Shown here piece by piece: positions 16,653 through 25,622 of a stretch of DNA of 34,285 nt. The translations under genes and the position numbers were made by a program. Under the pieces are notes generated by a model. That model ran no database searches. It saw nothing but the letters and a program-made list of their open reading frames with translations, and was not told the DNA's origin. The stretch comes from Azoarcus sp. GTDB taxonomy: Bacteria; Pseudomonadota; Gammaproteobacteria; Burkholderiales; Rhodocyclaceae. Position 1 is the first letter of the stretch, and each line of letters opens with the position of its first letter. The stretch spans positions 1 through 34,285 of the forward strand of contig JAISCE010000045.1 in assembly GCA_031265765.1 (NCBI GenBank), written 5' to 3'.

Positions 16653-17759
16653 ATGTTCTTGCGTCGTCTGCTGATTGCGGTTTTGTGCGTTGCCGGTCTG
16701 GCTGGTCTGGGAGCGTATGCGTGGCGCGCCAACAGCGCGCCGCCTGCGTCCGTCCCGGCAGTGGCGCAAGGCGCGGGCAATGCCGGTTCGGGCGCGGCGC
16801 AGCCGGTACTGGTGGAAGTCGCGCCGGTGGCGGCGCGGACGATCGTCGACGATGTCGCGGCAGTGGGAACGCTGGTTTCCAACCAGTCCGTCGTCCTGCA
16901 CCCGGAAGTGGCCGGGCGCGTGGCGGCGATCCGTTTCCGGGACGGCAGCGCCGTTCGCGGCGGATCGGTGCTGATCGAACTCGATTCCGCCGTGCAGCGG
17001 GCCGAGTTGCAGCAGGCAAAGGCCGAACTGATGCTGGCCGATGCCAATGCCCGTCGCGTCGAAGACCTTTTCAGCGGCAAGTTCGTGAGCAGCAGCGCGC
17101 GCGACGAGGCGGCTTCCCGGCTCGAAGTGGCGCGCGCCTCGGTGGCGCTGGCGCAGGCGCGGCTGGCGCGCACCCGCATCCGCGCGCCCTTCGATGGCAT
17201 CGTCGGTATCCGCAAAGTGAATGTCGGCGATTACGTCAAGGACAGCGACGCGCTCATCAATATCGAGGATATCGCTACCCTCAAGCTCGATTTCCGCCTG
17301 CCCGAAGTCTACCTTGGCCGCCTTGCGCCGGGGCAGGCGCTGGAAGTGACCAGCGATGTCGTGCCGGGCGTCACCTTCCCCGCCGTGGTCGATGCCATCG
17401 ACCCGCTGGTCGACGCCGAGGGCAGGGCGGTGCTGTTGCGCGCCCGCCTTGCCAACGACGAGAGACGCCTGCGCCCCGGTGTGTTCGCGCGGGTAAAAGT
17501 GCTCGTCGACCGGCGCGACGATGTGTTGCTGGTGCCGGAAACGGCGCTGATCCCGGCGCCTGGCCAGATGCAGTTCGTCTACCGGATCGAGGACGGCCAT
17601 GCGCGCCGGGTCGAGGTCACGACCGGCATTCGCCGCGCCGCCGAGGTCGAGGTCGTCCAGGGACTCGCCTCCGGCGACCGCATTGTGATCGCGGGCCAGC
17701 TCAAGCTGCGCGACGGCGCGCCCGTATCGGTCGCGCGGCCGATGGCGGCGTCCCATTGA
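16653..17759 (+). CDS. RND efflux periplasmic adaptor subunit (membrane fusion protein)
   Basis: 368 residues from ATG 16653. An N-terminal anchor (FLRRLLIAVLCVAGLAGLGAYAW) leads to the first lipoyl half (VVLHPEVAGRVAAIRFRDGSAVRGG), a helical hairpin of Gln/Ala-rich heptads (~120-175), the second lipoyl half (RIRAPFDGIVGIRKVNVGDYV), then beta-barrel and membrane-proximal domains (LLVPETALIP, VEVVQGLASGDRIVIAG). It bridges the inner-membrane pump to an outer-membrane channel. The frame is open to 16575, but GGAG at 16639-16642 and the anchor fit 16653. Fifteen bases separate it from the pump gene. Confidence 0.88.
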   Translation: MFLRRLLIAVLCVAGLAGLGAYAWRANSAPPASVPAVAQGAGNAGSGAAQPVLVEVAPVAARTIVDDVAAVGTLVSNQSVVLHPEVAGRVAAIRFRDGSAVRGGSVLIELDSAVQRAELQQAKAELMLADANARRVEDLFSGKFVSSSARDEAASRLEVARASVALAQARLARTRIRAPFDGIVGIRKVNVGDYVKDSDALINIEDIATLKLDFRLPEVYLGRLAPGQALEVTSDVVPGVTFPAVVDAIDPLVDAEGRAVLLRARLANDERRLRPGVFARVKVLVDRRDDVLLVPETALIPAPGQMQFVYRIEDGHARRVEVTTGIRRAAEVEVVQGLASGDRIVIAGQLKLRDGAPVSVARPMAASH

Positions 17760-17774
17760 CGCGAGGCAGTTGTC

Positions 17775-20700
17775 ATGGTCATTTCCGAGATTTGCATCAA
17801 GCGCCCGGTATTCGCCACGGTGTTGTCGCTGATGGTGCTGCTGGTGGGGCTGATGTCCTACTCGCGGCTCTCGGTGCGTGAATATCCCAACATCGACGAA
17901 CCCATCGTTACCGTCGATACAGTGTATACCGGCGCGAGTCCCGAAATCGTCGAATCGCGCGTCACCAAGCCGCTGGAAGATTCGCTTGCGGGCATCGAGG
18001 GAGTGGATGTGCTCTCCTCGATCAGCCGTTCCGAGCGCAGCCAGATCACGGTGCGCTTTCGCATCGAACGCGACGCCGACAGCGCCGCCGCCGATGTCCG
18101 CGATCGCGTATCGAGGGTGCGCAGGCGGCTGCCCGACGATATTGACGAGCCTGTGATCGCCAAGGTCGAGGCCGACGCCAATCCGATCATCTGGATCGCC
18201 TTTTCGTCCAATCGCCACGACCAGATGGAAATGAGCGATATTGCCAACCGCATCATCAAGCCCCGCCTGCAAACCCTGCCGGGCGCGGCGGACGCGCGGA
18301 TATACGGCGAGCGCCGCTATTCGATGCGCATCTGGCTCGACCGCGCCCGCCTCGCCGCCTTCGGCCTCACACCGCAGGATGTCGAAGACGCCATCACGCA
18401 GCAGAACGTCGAACTGCCCGCCGGGCGGATCGAAAGCCGCGAGCGCGAGTTCGAGGTCGTGGCCCATACCGATCTCGCTGATCCGGCGCAATTCGGCGCC
18501 GTGGTCGTGCGCCAGGCCGCCACGCCCGACGGCTATCCTGTGCGGCTGCGCGACATCGGCCGGATCGAAGTCGCCCCCGCCAACCTGCGCAGCGAAGTGC
18601 GCTTCATGAGGCGGCCTTCGATTTCCCTGGGACTCATCAAGCAATCCACCGCCAACCCGCTCGACCTCAAGCGCGAACTGGTCGAGATGCTGCCCGCGCT
18701 CGAAGCGGAACTGCCGGACGGCATGACAATGACCGTCACCAACGATTCGACGGTGTTCATCGAGCGTTCGATTGCCTCGGTATTTTCCACCATCTGGGAA
18801 GCCGTGCTGCTGGTGGCGGCGGTTTGCCTGTTCTTCCTGCGCAACTGGCGCGCCATGCTGGTGCCGCTGGTGACGATCCCCGTCTCGCTGGTCGGGGCGT
18901 TCGCGCTGATGTACACTTTCGGGTTCTCGGTCAATACCCTGACTTTGCTCGCGCTGGTGCTGGCGATCGGCCTGGTGGTGGATGACGCTATCGTCGTGCT
19001 CGAAAACATCTTCCGCCATATCGAGGACGGCATGCCCCCGGTCGAGGCCGCCTTCCGGGGCGCGAAGGAAATCGGCTTCGCGGTGGTGGCGATGACCATC
19101 ACCCTTGCCGCCGTCTATGCGCCGGTGGCGTTCATGACCGGGCGCACCGGCAGGCTTTTCACCGAATTCGCGCTCACGCTCGCCGGAGCCGTGCTCGTCT
19201 CGGGGTTCGTCGCGCTCACCCTGTCCCCGATGATGTGCTCGCAACTGCTGCGCCACGAACGCCGCCATGGCCTGCTCTACAACACCATCGAAAAATTCCT
19301 CGGCTGGCTCATTGAAGGTTATCGCCGCACGCTCACCAGAATGCTCGGCCTGCGCTGGGTGGTGCTGGCCGCGTTCGCGGCGGTCGCCGGGCTTGCCGCG
19401 TTGCTGCTCGGGCAATTGAAATCCGAACTCTCGCCCATCGAAGATCGCGGCCGCATCATGGTGCAGTTCAACGGCCCGGAAGGCGCGACCATCGACTACA
19501 TGACGCGCTATGCCGCGGAGATCGGCGACATTTTCGCCAGCACGGACGGCGCCGAGGGTTATCAGGTCATGTCCGGCACGCCCACGGTGTCGCAGGGCAG
19601 GAGCTTCGTAAGCTTCGTCGACTGGTCGCAGCGCGAGCGCAAAACCACCGAAATCGCCGCCGAAATGCAGCCGCGCCTGAATGCCATCACCGGCATCAAC
19701 GCCTTCACCATTCTGCCCGCCGCCTTTGGCCAAAGCCCGCGCACGCGGCCCGTGAGCTTCGTCGTCACATCGTCCGGATCGTGGGACGAACTGGCCCGTA
19801 TCACCGACGCCATGCTCGACGCCATGCGCGGCCATTCGGGCTTCATGTCGCCCGATACCGACCTCAAGCTCACCAAGCCGGAACTGGCGGTATCCGTCGA
19901 CCGCGACAAGGCCGCCGATCTCGGCATCTCGATCGACGTCATCGGCCACACGCTCGAAACTATGCTCGGGGGCCGCCAGGTGACGCGCTACAAACAGGAC
20001 GCCGAACAATACGATGTCATGGTACAGGTCGATGCCGGCGACCGCGTCGACCCGCGCGACATCCACGACATCTTCGTGCGCGGCAAGGGCGGCCAGATGG
20101 TGCCGCTCTCCAACCTCGTCACCGTGCGGGAAACGGTCAGTCCGCGCGAACTCAACCACTTCGGGCAGCGCCGCGCCGTGACCATCACCGCCAACCTCGC
20201 TCCCGGTTTTGCCTTGGGCGAGGCGCTTGCCTGGATGGAAGACACCGCCGGACGCATCCTGCCCCCCGGCTTTTCCACGGATTACGATGGCATGTCCCGC
20301 GAATTCAGGACCAGTTCGGCCAGCCTCGCGCTCACCTTCGTCCTTGCGCTTGCCTTCATCTACCTCGTACTGTCGGCGCAGTTCGAGAGCTTCATCGATC
20401 CCTTCATCATCATGCTCACCGTGCCGCTGTCGATGGCGGGCGCCCTGGGCGCATTGTGGATCACCGGCGGCACGCTCAACGTCTACAGCCAGATCGGACT
20501 CGTCACGCTGATCGGCCTCATCACCAAGCACGGCATTCTCATCGTCGAATTCGCCAACCAACTGCGCGCGGCGGGCAAAAGCGCGCGCGAAGCGATGATC
20601 GAAGCCGCCGTCCTGCGGTTGCGCCCGATCCTCATGACCACGGGCGCGATGGCCCTGGGCGCGATTCCGCTTGCGTTCGCCGCTGGCGCCGGAGCCGAGA

Positions 20701-20888
20701 GCCGCCAGCAGATCGGTTGGGTGATCGTCGGCGGACTCCTGCTCGGTACTTTCTTCACGCTCTTCGTTGTGCCCACGGTCTACACTTTGATGGCACGCCG
20801 GCATAGCGCCCCTGTGGGCGCGCTTGGCGCAAAACAAGGAGACGACCATGGACACCTCGCTACGGCTTCCGCCCATCGGACTCGATAA
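17775..20888 (+). CDS. RND efflux pump inner-membrane permease (HAE-1 type)
   Basis: 1037 residues, full length for an AcrB/MexB-like pump. It begins with MVISEICIKRPVFATVLSLMVLLVG (TM1), followed by the large periplasmic porter loop, TM2-6, a second loop and TM7-12. The proton relay acidic pair is present in TM4 (GLVVDDAIVVLENI), as are the GxxxGxxxGAIPLAF-like block and IGLVTLIGLITKHGILIVEFAN in TM10-11. The substrate cannot be read from sequence; drugs or solvents are typical. No outer-membrane factor gene follows, so it probably borrows one encoded elsewhere. Its 3' end overlaps the next gene by 41 nt. Confidence 0.92.
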   Translation: MVISEICIKRPVFATVLSLMVLLVGLMSYSRLSVREYPNIDEPIVTVDTVYTGASPEIVESRVTKPLEDSLAGIEGVDVLSSISRSERSQITVRFRIERDADSAAADVRDRVSRVRRRLPDDIDEPVIAKVEADANPIIWIAFSSNRHDQMEMSDIANRIIKPRLQTLPGAADARIYGERRYSMRIWLDRARLAAFGLTPQDVEDAITQQNVELPAGRIESREREFEVVAHTDLADPAQFGAVVVRQAATPDGYPVRLRDIGRIEVAPANLRSEVRFMRRPSISLGLIKQSTANPLDLKRELVEMLPALEAELPDGMTMTVTNDSTVFIERSIASVFSTIWEAVLLVAAVCLFFLRNWRAMLVPLVTIPVSLVGAFALMYTFGFSVNTLTLLALVLAIGLVVDDAIVVLENIFRHIEDGMPPVEAAFRGAKEIGFAVVAMTITLAAVYAPVAFMTGRTGRLFTEFALTLAGAVLVSGFVALTLSPMMCSQLLRHERRHGLLYNTIEKFLGWLIEGYRRTLTRMLGLRWVVLAAFAAVAGLAALLLGQLKSELSPIEDRGRIMVQFNGPEGATIDYMTRYAAEIGDIFASTDGAEGYQVMSGTPTVSQGRSFVSFVDWSQRERKTTEIAAEMQPRLNAITGINAFTILPAAFGQSPRTRPVSFVVTSSGSWDELARITDAMLDAMRGHSGFMSPDTDLKLTKPELAVSVDRDKAADLGISIDVIGHTLETMLGGRQVTRYKQDAEQYDVMVQVDAGDRVDPRDIHDIFVRGKGGQMVPLSNLVTVRETVSPRELNHFGQRRAVTITANLAPGFALGEALAWMEDTAGRILPPGFSTDYDGMSREFRTSSASLALTFVLALAFIYLVLSAQFESFIDPFIIMLTVPLSMAGALGALWITGGTLNVYSQIGLVTLIGLITKHGILIVEFANQLRAAGKSAREAMIEAAVLRLRPILMTTGAMALGAIPLAFAAGAGAESRQQIGWVIVGGLLLGTFFTLFVVPTVYTLMARRHSAPVGALGAKQGDDHGHLATASAHRTR

Positions 20889-21237
20889 TGCGCAGGGTGT
20901 CCGCGCCCAGGCGCTCGTGTCACCGCGCGAACGGGAAGATGCCCGGACGCTCGCTCCCGAGGGGCAGACGCCGGAACGCTCCTCGGTGCAAGTCGATATC
21001 AGTCCCGGAGCGCATGCCGCGGTACGGGGTGAAGCGCCGCCGATGCGTCCCACAGGCACCGAGCCTGCAATACCTGTGCAAACTCCCGATGCCGTCGCGC
21101 GGACCGATCGTGCGCAAGACAAGGATGTCTCCTCTGCCACGGTAACGGGCCAGGAGGCAGTGAAACGCTACCTCGAAAACGCGGCCAACCGGCCCGCCGG
21201 GCAGGCCGATCCTTCGACGGTACGGATTTCCGCCTGA
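20848..21237 (+). CDS. Hypothetical disordered protein overlapping the RND gene
   Basis: 129 residues from ATG 20848, served by AAGGAG at 20836-20841, inside the last 41 bases of the pump gene. The sequence is rich in Pro, Ala, Arg, Asp and Gln with no hydrophobic segment, signal or recognisable domain, so it should be disordered and cytoplasmic. A VDISPGAHAAV motif and a terminal helix (TVTGQEAVKRYLENAAN) are the only structured-looking parts; no family was recognised. The strong ribosome binding site and translational overlap argue that it is expressed with the pump. It may be lineage-specific. Confidence 0.5.
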   Translation: MDTSLRLPPIGLDNAQGVRAQALVSPREREDARTLAPEGQTPERSSVQVDISPGAHAAVRGEAPPMRPTGTEPAIPVQTPDAVARTDRAQDKDVSSATVTGQEAVKRYLENAANRPAGQADPSTVRISA

Positions 21238-21663
21238 TTTCCGCTTCTCCCGCCTGCTTTTTCGACCATGTTCCCGGCGTCCAGCCCGGCGGGCTGGCGC
21301 TTTCGCGCCAAAAGAATCAGTAAATATCGATTGGCCGGACATGACGGCGACAGCACTGCCTCATGCCAATTGTCATGGAAATCCGCAAAGTATTGTTCCA
21401 CTGGCCATTCCAGGGTATCGACGCATCGAGTCCGCCGGTATTATCATGAGCGGCATGACGCCCGGCGGGATGGCCGGGCGTTTTCGTCGCAAAAGCCGAT
21501 GATGCTTCGGGATGGGCGCAAAACCCTTCTCGAAAGTGCTGGCGCGACAAGCATGAATGCCAGCCGTTGATTGCTTGCCGTTCGCCTGTCGGCGCCAGCG
21601 GAAAAAACGCAAAACAAATCGGCTCCAATATTCTTGTGACGGCGCACCCCCGAGGAGGTCATC
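21238..21663. other. 426-base gap before ribA
   Basis: No convincing gene. It holds a hairpin at 21281-21297 (CCAGCCC-GGC-GGGCTGG) and a clear terminator at 21458-21484. No RFN (FMN) riboswitch signature is visible ahead of ribA. The ribA ribosome binding site GAGGAGG lies at 21651-21657. Confidence 0.6.
21458..21484 (+). terminator. Rho-independent terminator
   Basis: ACGCCCGGC (21458-21466) pairs with GCCGGGCGT (21473-21481) around a six-base loop and is followed by TTTT. It lies ~220 bases after the disordered-protein gene and would end the efflux operon transcript before ribA. Confidence 0.65.
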
Positions 21664-22770
21664 ATGCGTCATGCCGAACGGCTCGTTTTCGATCTGCGCC
21701 GCGGTTTACCGGTGATTTTGCGCGATGCGACCGGCGAAGCCGCATATCTGGTTGCGCCGGTCGAAGGCGTGAATGCCGCCACGCTGGCCGGCGCCGCCGC
21801 GAAAAGCGGTGCCATACCGGTGCAGGTCTTGTCGTTTCATCGTCTGGCGAGCCTGGGCATTGCCTGCGACGAAATCGGTGCGCGCCTGTCTTTTGCCAGC
21901 CTGCCGGAAGCGGAAGATGTTCTGCGCCATGCGATCGTGCGCGGCGCGAGCCTGCCGTCGGGGCTTGCGCCGCTGAACGAGGCCGAGCGCGCGGCCCTGC
22001 TCTTGATGCGGCGAGCGCAGTTGATTCCGTCGGCTCTCGTTTTCGCGGTTGCCCCGGCGCGGCGCGACGCCATTGCGCGTCTGTGCGCGGAGGGTGAGTT
22101 ATTGGCATCGCCGGTTTCGGCGGCAATCGGATTGTGCGAGAACGGGCCGGGCAGGGTAGACCGGGTGAGCGAAGCGAGGGTGCCCTTGTCCGGACTGGGC
22201 GATGCGCATCTCATCGTGTTCCGCGAGGAAAACGGCAGCCGCGAACACGTCGCGGTTTTGCTTGGCGAGCGCAGGAATTGGCCCGGAGATGTGCCGGTGC
22301 GGGTGCATTCCGCCTGCCTGACCGGCGACTTATTCGGCAGCCAGCGTTGCGATTGCGGTGCGCAACTGCGCAACAGCCTGCGCGCGATCGGCGAATTGGG
22401 CGGCGGCGTCGTACTCTATCTCGCCCAGGAAGGGCGAGGCATCGGCCTTGCCAACAAACTGCGCGCCTACTGCCTGCAAGATGACGGACTCGACACCATC
22501 GACGCCGATCAGGTCATCGGTTTTGACAAGGATGAGCGCGATTACCACGCCGCGCGCGAAATGCTCGCTGTACTTGGCATTTCCCGTATCGAACTTTTGA
22601 CCAACAATCCGGGAAAAGTCTGCGCGCTGCGCGAGGCGGGCATCGACATTGTCCGGCGTCGCGGCCTTTTCGGGCAGTTGACAGACCAGAACCGCAACTA
22701 CCTGCGCACCAAGGCGAACCGTCATGGGCATTTTCTCGAAGAATTGCTGGCGGAAGGTGTTCGTCATTGA
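21664..22770 (+). CDS. ribA: GTP cyclohydrolase II (RibA) with RibB-like N-terminal region
   Basis: 368 residues. The C-terminal ~190 residues are a normal RibA: HSACLTGDLFGSQRCDCGAQL (three zinc cysteines), YLAQEGRGIGLANKLRAY and LLTNNPGKVCALREAGI. It opens GTP to the first riboflavin intermediate. The first ~170 residues resemble the RibB (DHBP synthase) fold, e.g. FDLRRGLPVILRDATGEAAYLV, but lack the acidic DDEDRExEGD catalytic stretch, so that part should be inactive. Similar RibA proteins with a non-catalytic N-terminal domain occur in alphaproteobacteria. GAGGAGG precedes the ATG. No other rib gene is in the window. Confidence 0.88.
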   Translation: MRHAERLVFDLRRGLPVILRDATGEAAYLVAPVEGVNAATLAGAAAKSGAIPVQVLSFHRLASLGIACDEIGARLSFASLPEAEDVLRHAIVRGASLPSGLAPLNEAERAALLLMRRAQLIPSALVFAVAPARRDAIARLCAEGELLASPVSAAIGLCENGPGRVDRVSEARVPLSGLGDAHLIVFREENGSREHVAVLLGERRNWPGDVPVRVHSACLTGDLFGSQRCDCGAQLRNSLRAIGELGGGVVLYLAQEGRGIGLANKLRAYCLQDDGLDTIDADQVIGFDKDERDYHAAREMLAVLGISRIELLTNNPGKVCALREAGIDIVRRRGLFGQLTDQNRNYLRTKANRHGHFLEELLAEGVRH

Positions 22771-22859
22771 TGGGCGTTTCGTTGCCTGTACAGCGAAACG
22801 CCCGGTCAAAGACAGGTATCCTGTCGGCCCGCCGAAAAGCCGGATAAATCCGCTGTGCC

Positions 22860-23681
22860 ATGAGCATGAATTCTTTCCACGCCCGCCAGACGAAGCCGCG
22901 TTCGGCGCCGACGCCCCAGGCCGGACGCGGCTCCGGTATATCGCGCGCCGATGTATTGCTTGTCCAGCAAGGGCTTGCCGCTTCCCGTACCGAGGCACAG
23001 GGTTTCATCAGGGCAGGGCGCGTTGCCTGGGAGGGTGGAGCCGTCTCGAAACCCGCGCAGGAATTGCCCGCCGGAACCAGTCTGACGCTGGCCATGCCGG
23101 ACGAGAACGTTTACGTCTCTCGCGGCGGACGGAAGCTTGCGGGGGCTTTACGGGAAAGCGGCTTGCCGGTAGCCGGGCGGGTTTGCCTCGATGTCGGCCA
23201 ATCCACGGGCGGGTTCAGCGATTGCCTGCTGCAAGCGGGCGCGGCGCGGGTCGTGGGCGTGGATGTGGGGCATGGGCAATTGCATCCCCGTTTGGCGAAA
23301 GATGCGCGCGTGATCGCGTTCGAGGGTATCAACTGCCGGGCGCTCACAGCCGCCGAGCTGGGAGCCGCCATGCCTCGCGCGGGGTTCGACCTGATCGTGG
23401 CTGATGTCAGTTTTATTTCCCTCACCCTCGTGCTGCCTCACCTGCCTGCTTTGCTCGGCATGAAAGGGGAGATGCTGTTGCTTGTCAAACCCCAGTTCGA
23501 GCTTGGGCCGGGGAGCGTCGGCAAAGGCGGCATCGTGCGCGATCCGGCGCTTTACGCCGACGTGGAAAGGCGGATGCGGGCATGCGCCCATGCCTTGCAA
23601 TTGAAGGTGCGCGGCTGGTTTAATAGCCCCATCGCGGGCAGTGACGGCAACCGCGAATTTTTTATCTGGATTTCTTCATGA
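22860..23681 (+). CDS. tlyA: TlyA-family rRNA methyltransferase / hemolysin-like
   Basis: 273 residues. An N-terminal S4 RNA-binding domain (SRADVLLVQQGLAASRTEAQGFIRAG, then VSKPAQELP) is followed by an FtsJ-type methyltransferase: YVSRGGRKLAGAL, the SAM loop LDVGQSTGGFSDCLLQAGA, VDVGHGQLHPRL, DVSFISLTLVLPHL and LVKPQFELG. TlyA-family proteins 2'-O-methylate rRNA cytidines and were also described as hemolysins. The first ~25 residues are a basic, disordered leader. ATG 22860 and ATG 22866 are both possible; neither has a strong ribosome binding site. The stop overlaps metF by 4 nt. Confidence 0.85.
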   Translation: MSMNSFHARQTKPRSAPTPQAGRGSGISRADVLLVQQGLAASRTEAQGFIRAGRVAWEGGAVSKPAQELPAGTSLTLAMPDENVYVSRGGRKLAGALRESGLPVAGRVCLDVGQSTGGFSDCLLQAGAARVVGVDVGHGQLHPRLAKDARVIAFEGINCRALTAAELGAAMPRAGFDLIVADVSFISLTLVLPHLPALLGMKGEMLLLVKPQFELGPGSVGKGGIVRDPALYADVERRMRACAHALQLKVRGWFNSPIAGSDGNREFFIWISS

Positions 23682-24514
23682 CCACTGCGCTTTCCATCGA
23701 GCTTTTTCCACCGCAGACCGGCGAGGGTCTTGCCAAATTGCGCACGGAGCGCGAAAAACTCGCGGCGCTGGAACCGGTGTTTTTTTCCGTCACATATGGC
23801 GCGGGCGGCTCCACTCGCGAACGCACGTCCGCCATCGTAAAGGAAATCATGGCGGCGAATTTCGACGCCGCGCCGCATTTGTCCTGTATCGGTTCCACCA
23901 GGGCGGGCATCCGGGAATCGCTCGCCGAATTCCGCGCAGCCGGTATCCGCCGCATCGTGGCCTTGCGCGGCGATTTACCCTCCGGCATGGTCGATCCCGG
24001 TGAGTTTCGCTACGCGAATGAATTGGTCGAATTCATTCGCGCCGAGACGGGAGATGCCTTTCAGATCATCGTCGCCGCTTATCCGGAATGGCACCCGCAA
24101 GCCAAGAGTCCGGAAACCGATTTACAGAATTTCGCCCGAAAGGTGCAGGCCGGGGCGAATGCCGCGATTACACAGTATTTTTATAATGCCGATGCGTATT
24201 TTTATTTCGTGGAAAGAGTCCGCGCTTTGAGCGTGGATATTCCCATCATTCCCGGCATCATGCCTATCGTGAATTTTTCCAGGCTCGCGCGTTTTTCGGA
24301 TGCCTGCGGCGCGGATATTCCGCGATGGATGCGAAAGACGTTCGAGAGCCATGGCGACGATGCCGCTTCCATCCGCGCTTTCGGGGTGGATGTCGTTACC
24401 CGTTTGTGCGAGAAGCTTTTGCATGGCGGCGCGCCGGGGCTGCATTTCTACAGCATGAATACGGCGGCGCTGACGGTGGATATCTGGCAACGGCTGGCCG
24501 GCGCAGCAAAATGA
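23678..24514 (+). CDS. metF: 5,10-methylenetetrahydrofolate reductase
   Basis: 278 residues, matching bacterial MetF. It reduces methylene-THF to methyl-THF for methionine synthesis and is a flavoprotein barrel. Hallmarks: IELFPPQTGEGLAKL, PVFFSVTYGAGGSTRERT, PHLSCIGSTR, VALRGDLPSG, ITQYFYNADAYFYFVE, IIPGIMPIVNFSR and GAPGLHFYSMN. The start overlaps the tlyA stop (ATGA), so translation is coupled. In several betaproteobacteria tlyA and metF lie beside ahcY; ahcY is not in this window. Confidence 0.94.
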   Translation: MTTALSIELFPPQTGEGLAKLRTEREKLAALEPVFFSVTYGAGGSTRERTSAIVKEIMAANFDAAPHLSCIGSTRAGIRESLAEFRAAGIRRIVALRGDLPSGMVDPGEFRYANELVEFIRAETGDAFQIIVAAYPEWHPQAKSPETDLQNFARKVQAGANAAITQYFYNADAYFYFVERVRALSVDIPIIPGIMPIVNFSRLARFSDACGADIPRWMRKTFESHGDDAASIRAFGVDVVTRLCEKLLHGGAPGLHFYSMNTAALTVDIWQRLAGAAK

Positions 24515-24527
24515 GCGGCAACCGCTT

Positions 24528-25622
24528 TCAGCAGTAATCGAACATCTTCTGGATTTCGCCTGGTTCCTGCGTCCTGGTCAATGCCAATTGCAGGAGCACT
24601 CTCGCTTTCTGGGGATTGAGCGTGCCGGCGGCGATGAAACCATAACGGGCGTCGTCCAGTTCGATGCCGCGCATCGTCGGCCCGGCGGCGACGCGGGAAG
24701 ATCTCACCACGGCAATGCCGCGGCTGGCGGCATCGGCGAGTGCGGCAAGCACTTCGTGGTAAAGGTTGCCATTGCCTACGCCAGCGGAGACGATACCCCG
24801 GTATTGCGCCTCGACCAGCGCCGTTACCGGTAACGCCGGGGCATTGGCGTGACCATAGACGATTCCGACAGCAGGCAGCTTGTCCAGGCCGGAAACATCG
24901 AATTCAGGTTGTTGACGCGCCGAAGCGCGGTCGGAGCGGCGCCAGTAAAAAACACGACCGTCGTGTACCTGTCCGAGCGGCCCGAAATTCGGCGCGGCGA
25001 ACGCCTGCACTGCCGTGGTCGATACCTTGGTGACATCGCGCGCCTCGAACACGTTGCCGTTCATGGCGACCAGCACGCCGCGCGCGGCGGAATCGGGGCT
25101 GGAGGCCACGACCACGGCATCGAACAAGTTGGCCGGCCCGTCGGCGCCGACCGCGTCGGCGGGCCGCATCGCACCCACCAGCACGACAGGCTTGCCGCTT
25201 GGCACCGTCAGGTCGAGGAAGCAGGCGGTTTCTTCCAGCGTGTCGGTGCCATGGGTGATGATAATGCCATCGACATCCGCGCGCGCGAGCAGCTCATTGA
25301 CCCTGTGCACGAGCTTGAGCCAGGTTTTTTCGTCCATGTCCTGCGAGCCGATGTTCGTCACCTGCTCGCTGCTGATGTTGGCCAGGCCGCGCACGGTCGG
25401 TACGGCGCCGAGCAGCGCCTCGATGCCATGTTCGCCCGCGTGATAATGCGGCCCCGCACTTGCCTGTTTGCCCGCGATCGTGCCGCCGGTGGCGAGGACG
25501 TGGATATTGGGTAAACCGCGCGGGCCGGCAACGCTTTCTGCCGCCTTGGCGTCCTTGTCTTCCCGCGTTTGTACGGGGAAGAAGCCGGACATGGCTTTTT
25601 TCAGTTTATCGAAATACCCCAT
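24528..25622 (-). CDS. ansB: AnsB-like L-asparaginase without a signal peptide
   Basis: 364 residues from ATG 25622 (GGAGAG upstream); the longer open frame to 25748 looks artefactual. It tracks E. coli AnsB closely by eye: LATGGTIAG (catalytic T48), NIGSQDMDEKTW, ITHGTDTLEETA, GAMRPADAVGADGP, GVGNGNLY, VVRSSRV and GTLNPQKARVLLQLALT. It hydrolyses asparagine to aspartate and ammonia. Unlike AnsB, the N-terminus (MGYFDKLKKAMSGFFPVQT) has no hydrophobic signal, and both disulfide cysteines of AnsB (Cys77/Cys105) are missing, pointing to the cytoplasm. It is 134 nt downstream of aceF on the same strand. Confidence 0.9.
   Translation of the reverse strand: MGYFDKLKKAMSGFFPVQTREDKDAKAAESVAGPRGLPNIHVLATGGTIAGKQASAGPHYHAGEHGIEALLGAVPTVRGLANISSEQVTNIGSQDMDEKTWLKLVHRVNELLARADVDGIIITHGTDTLEETACFLDLTVPSGKPVVLVGAMRPADAVGADGPANLFDAVVVASSPDSAARGVLVAMNGNVFEARDVTKVSTTAVQAFAAPNFGPLGQVHDGRVFYWRRSDRASARQQPEFDVSGLDKLPAVGIVYGHANAPALPVTALVEAQYRGIVSAGVGNGNLYHEVLAALADAASRGIAVVRSSRVAAGPTMRGIELDDARYGFIAAGTLNPQKARVLLQLALTRTQEPGEIQKMFDYC

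Noticed and set aside
16362..21140. A 1592-codon open frame antisense to the RND genes, and similar long frames at 3010-5187, 3665-5293 and 1890-3194
   Set aside because: They mirror real genes in a GC-rich genome. Codon bias in the sense gene removes stop codons from the antisense frames. Their translations are low-complexity (His/Arg/Asp/Glu/Gly-rich) and show no domain or ribosome binding site.
21238..21663. Possible FMN riboswitch before ribA
   Set aside because: The characteristic RFN sequence blocks are absent; only a terminator and a short hairpin are present.
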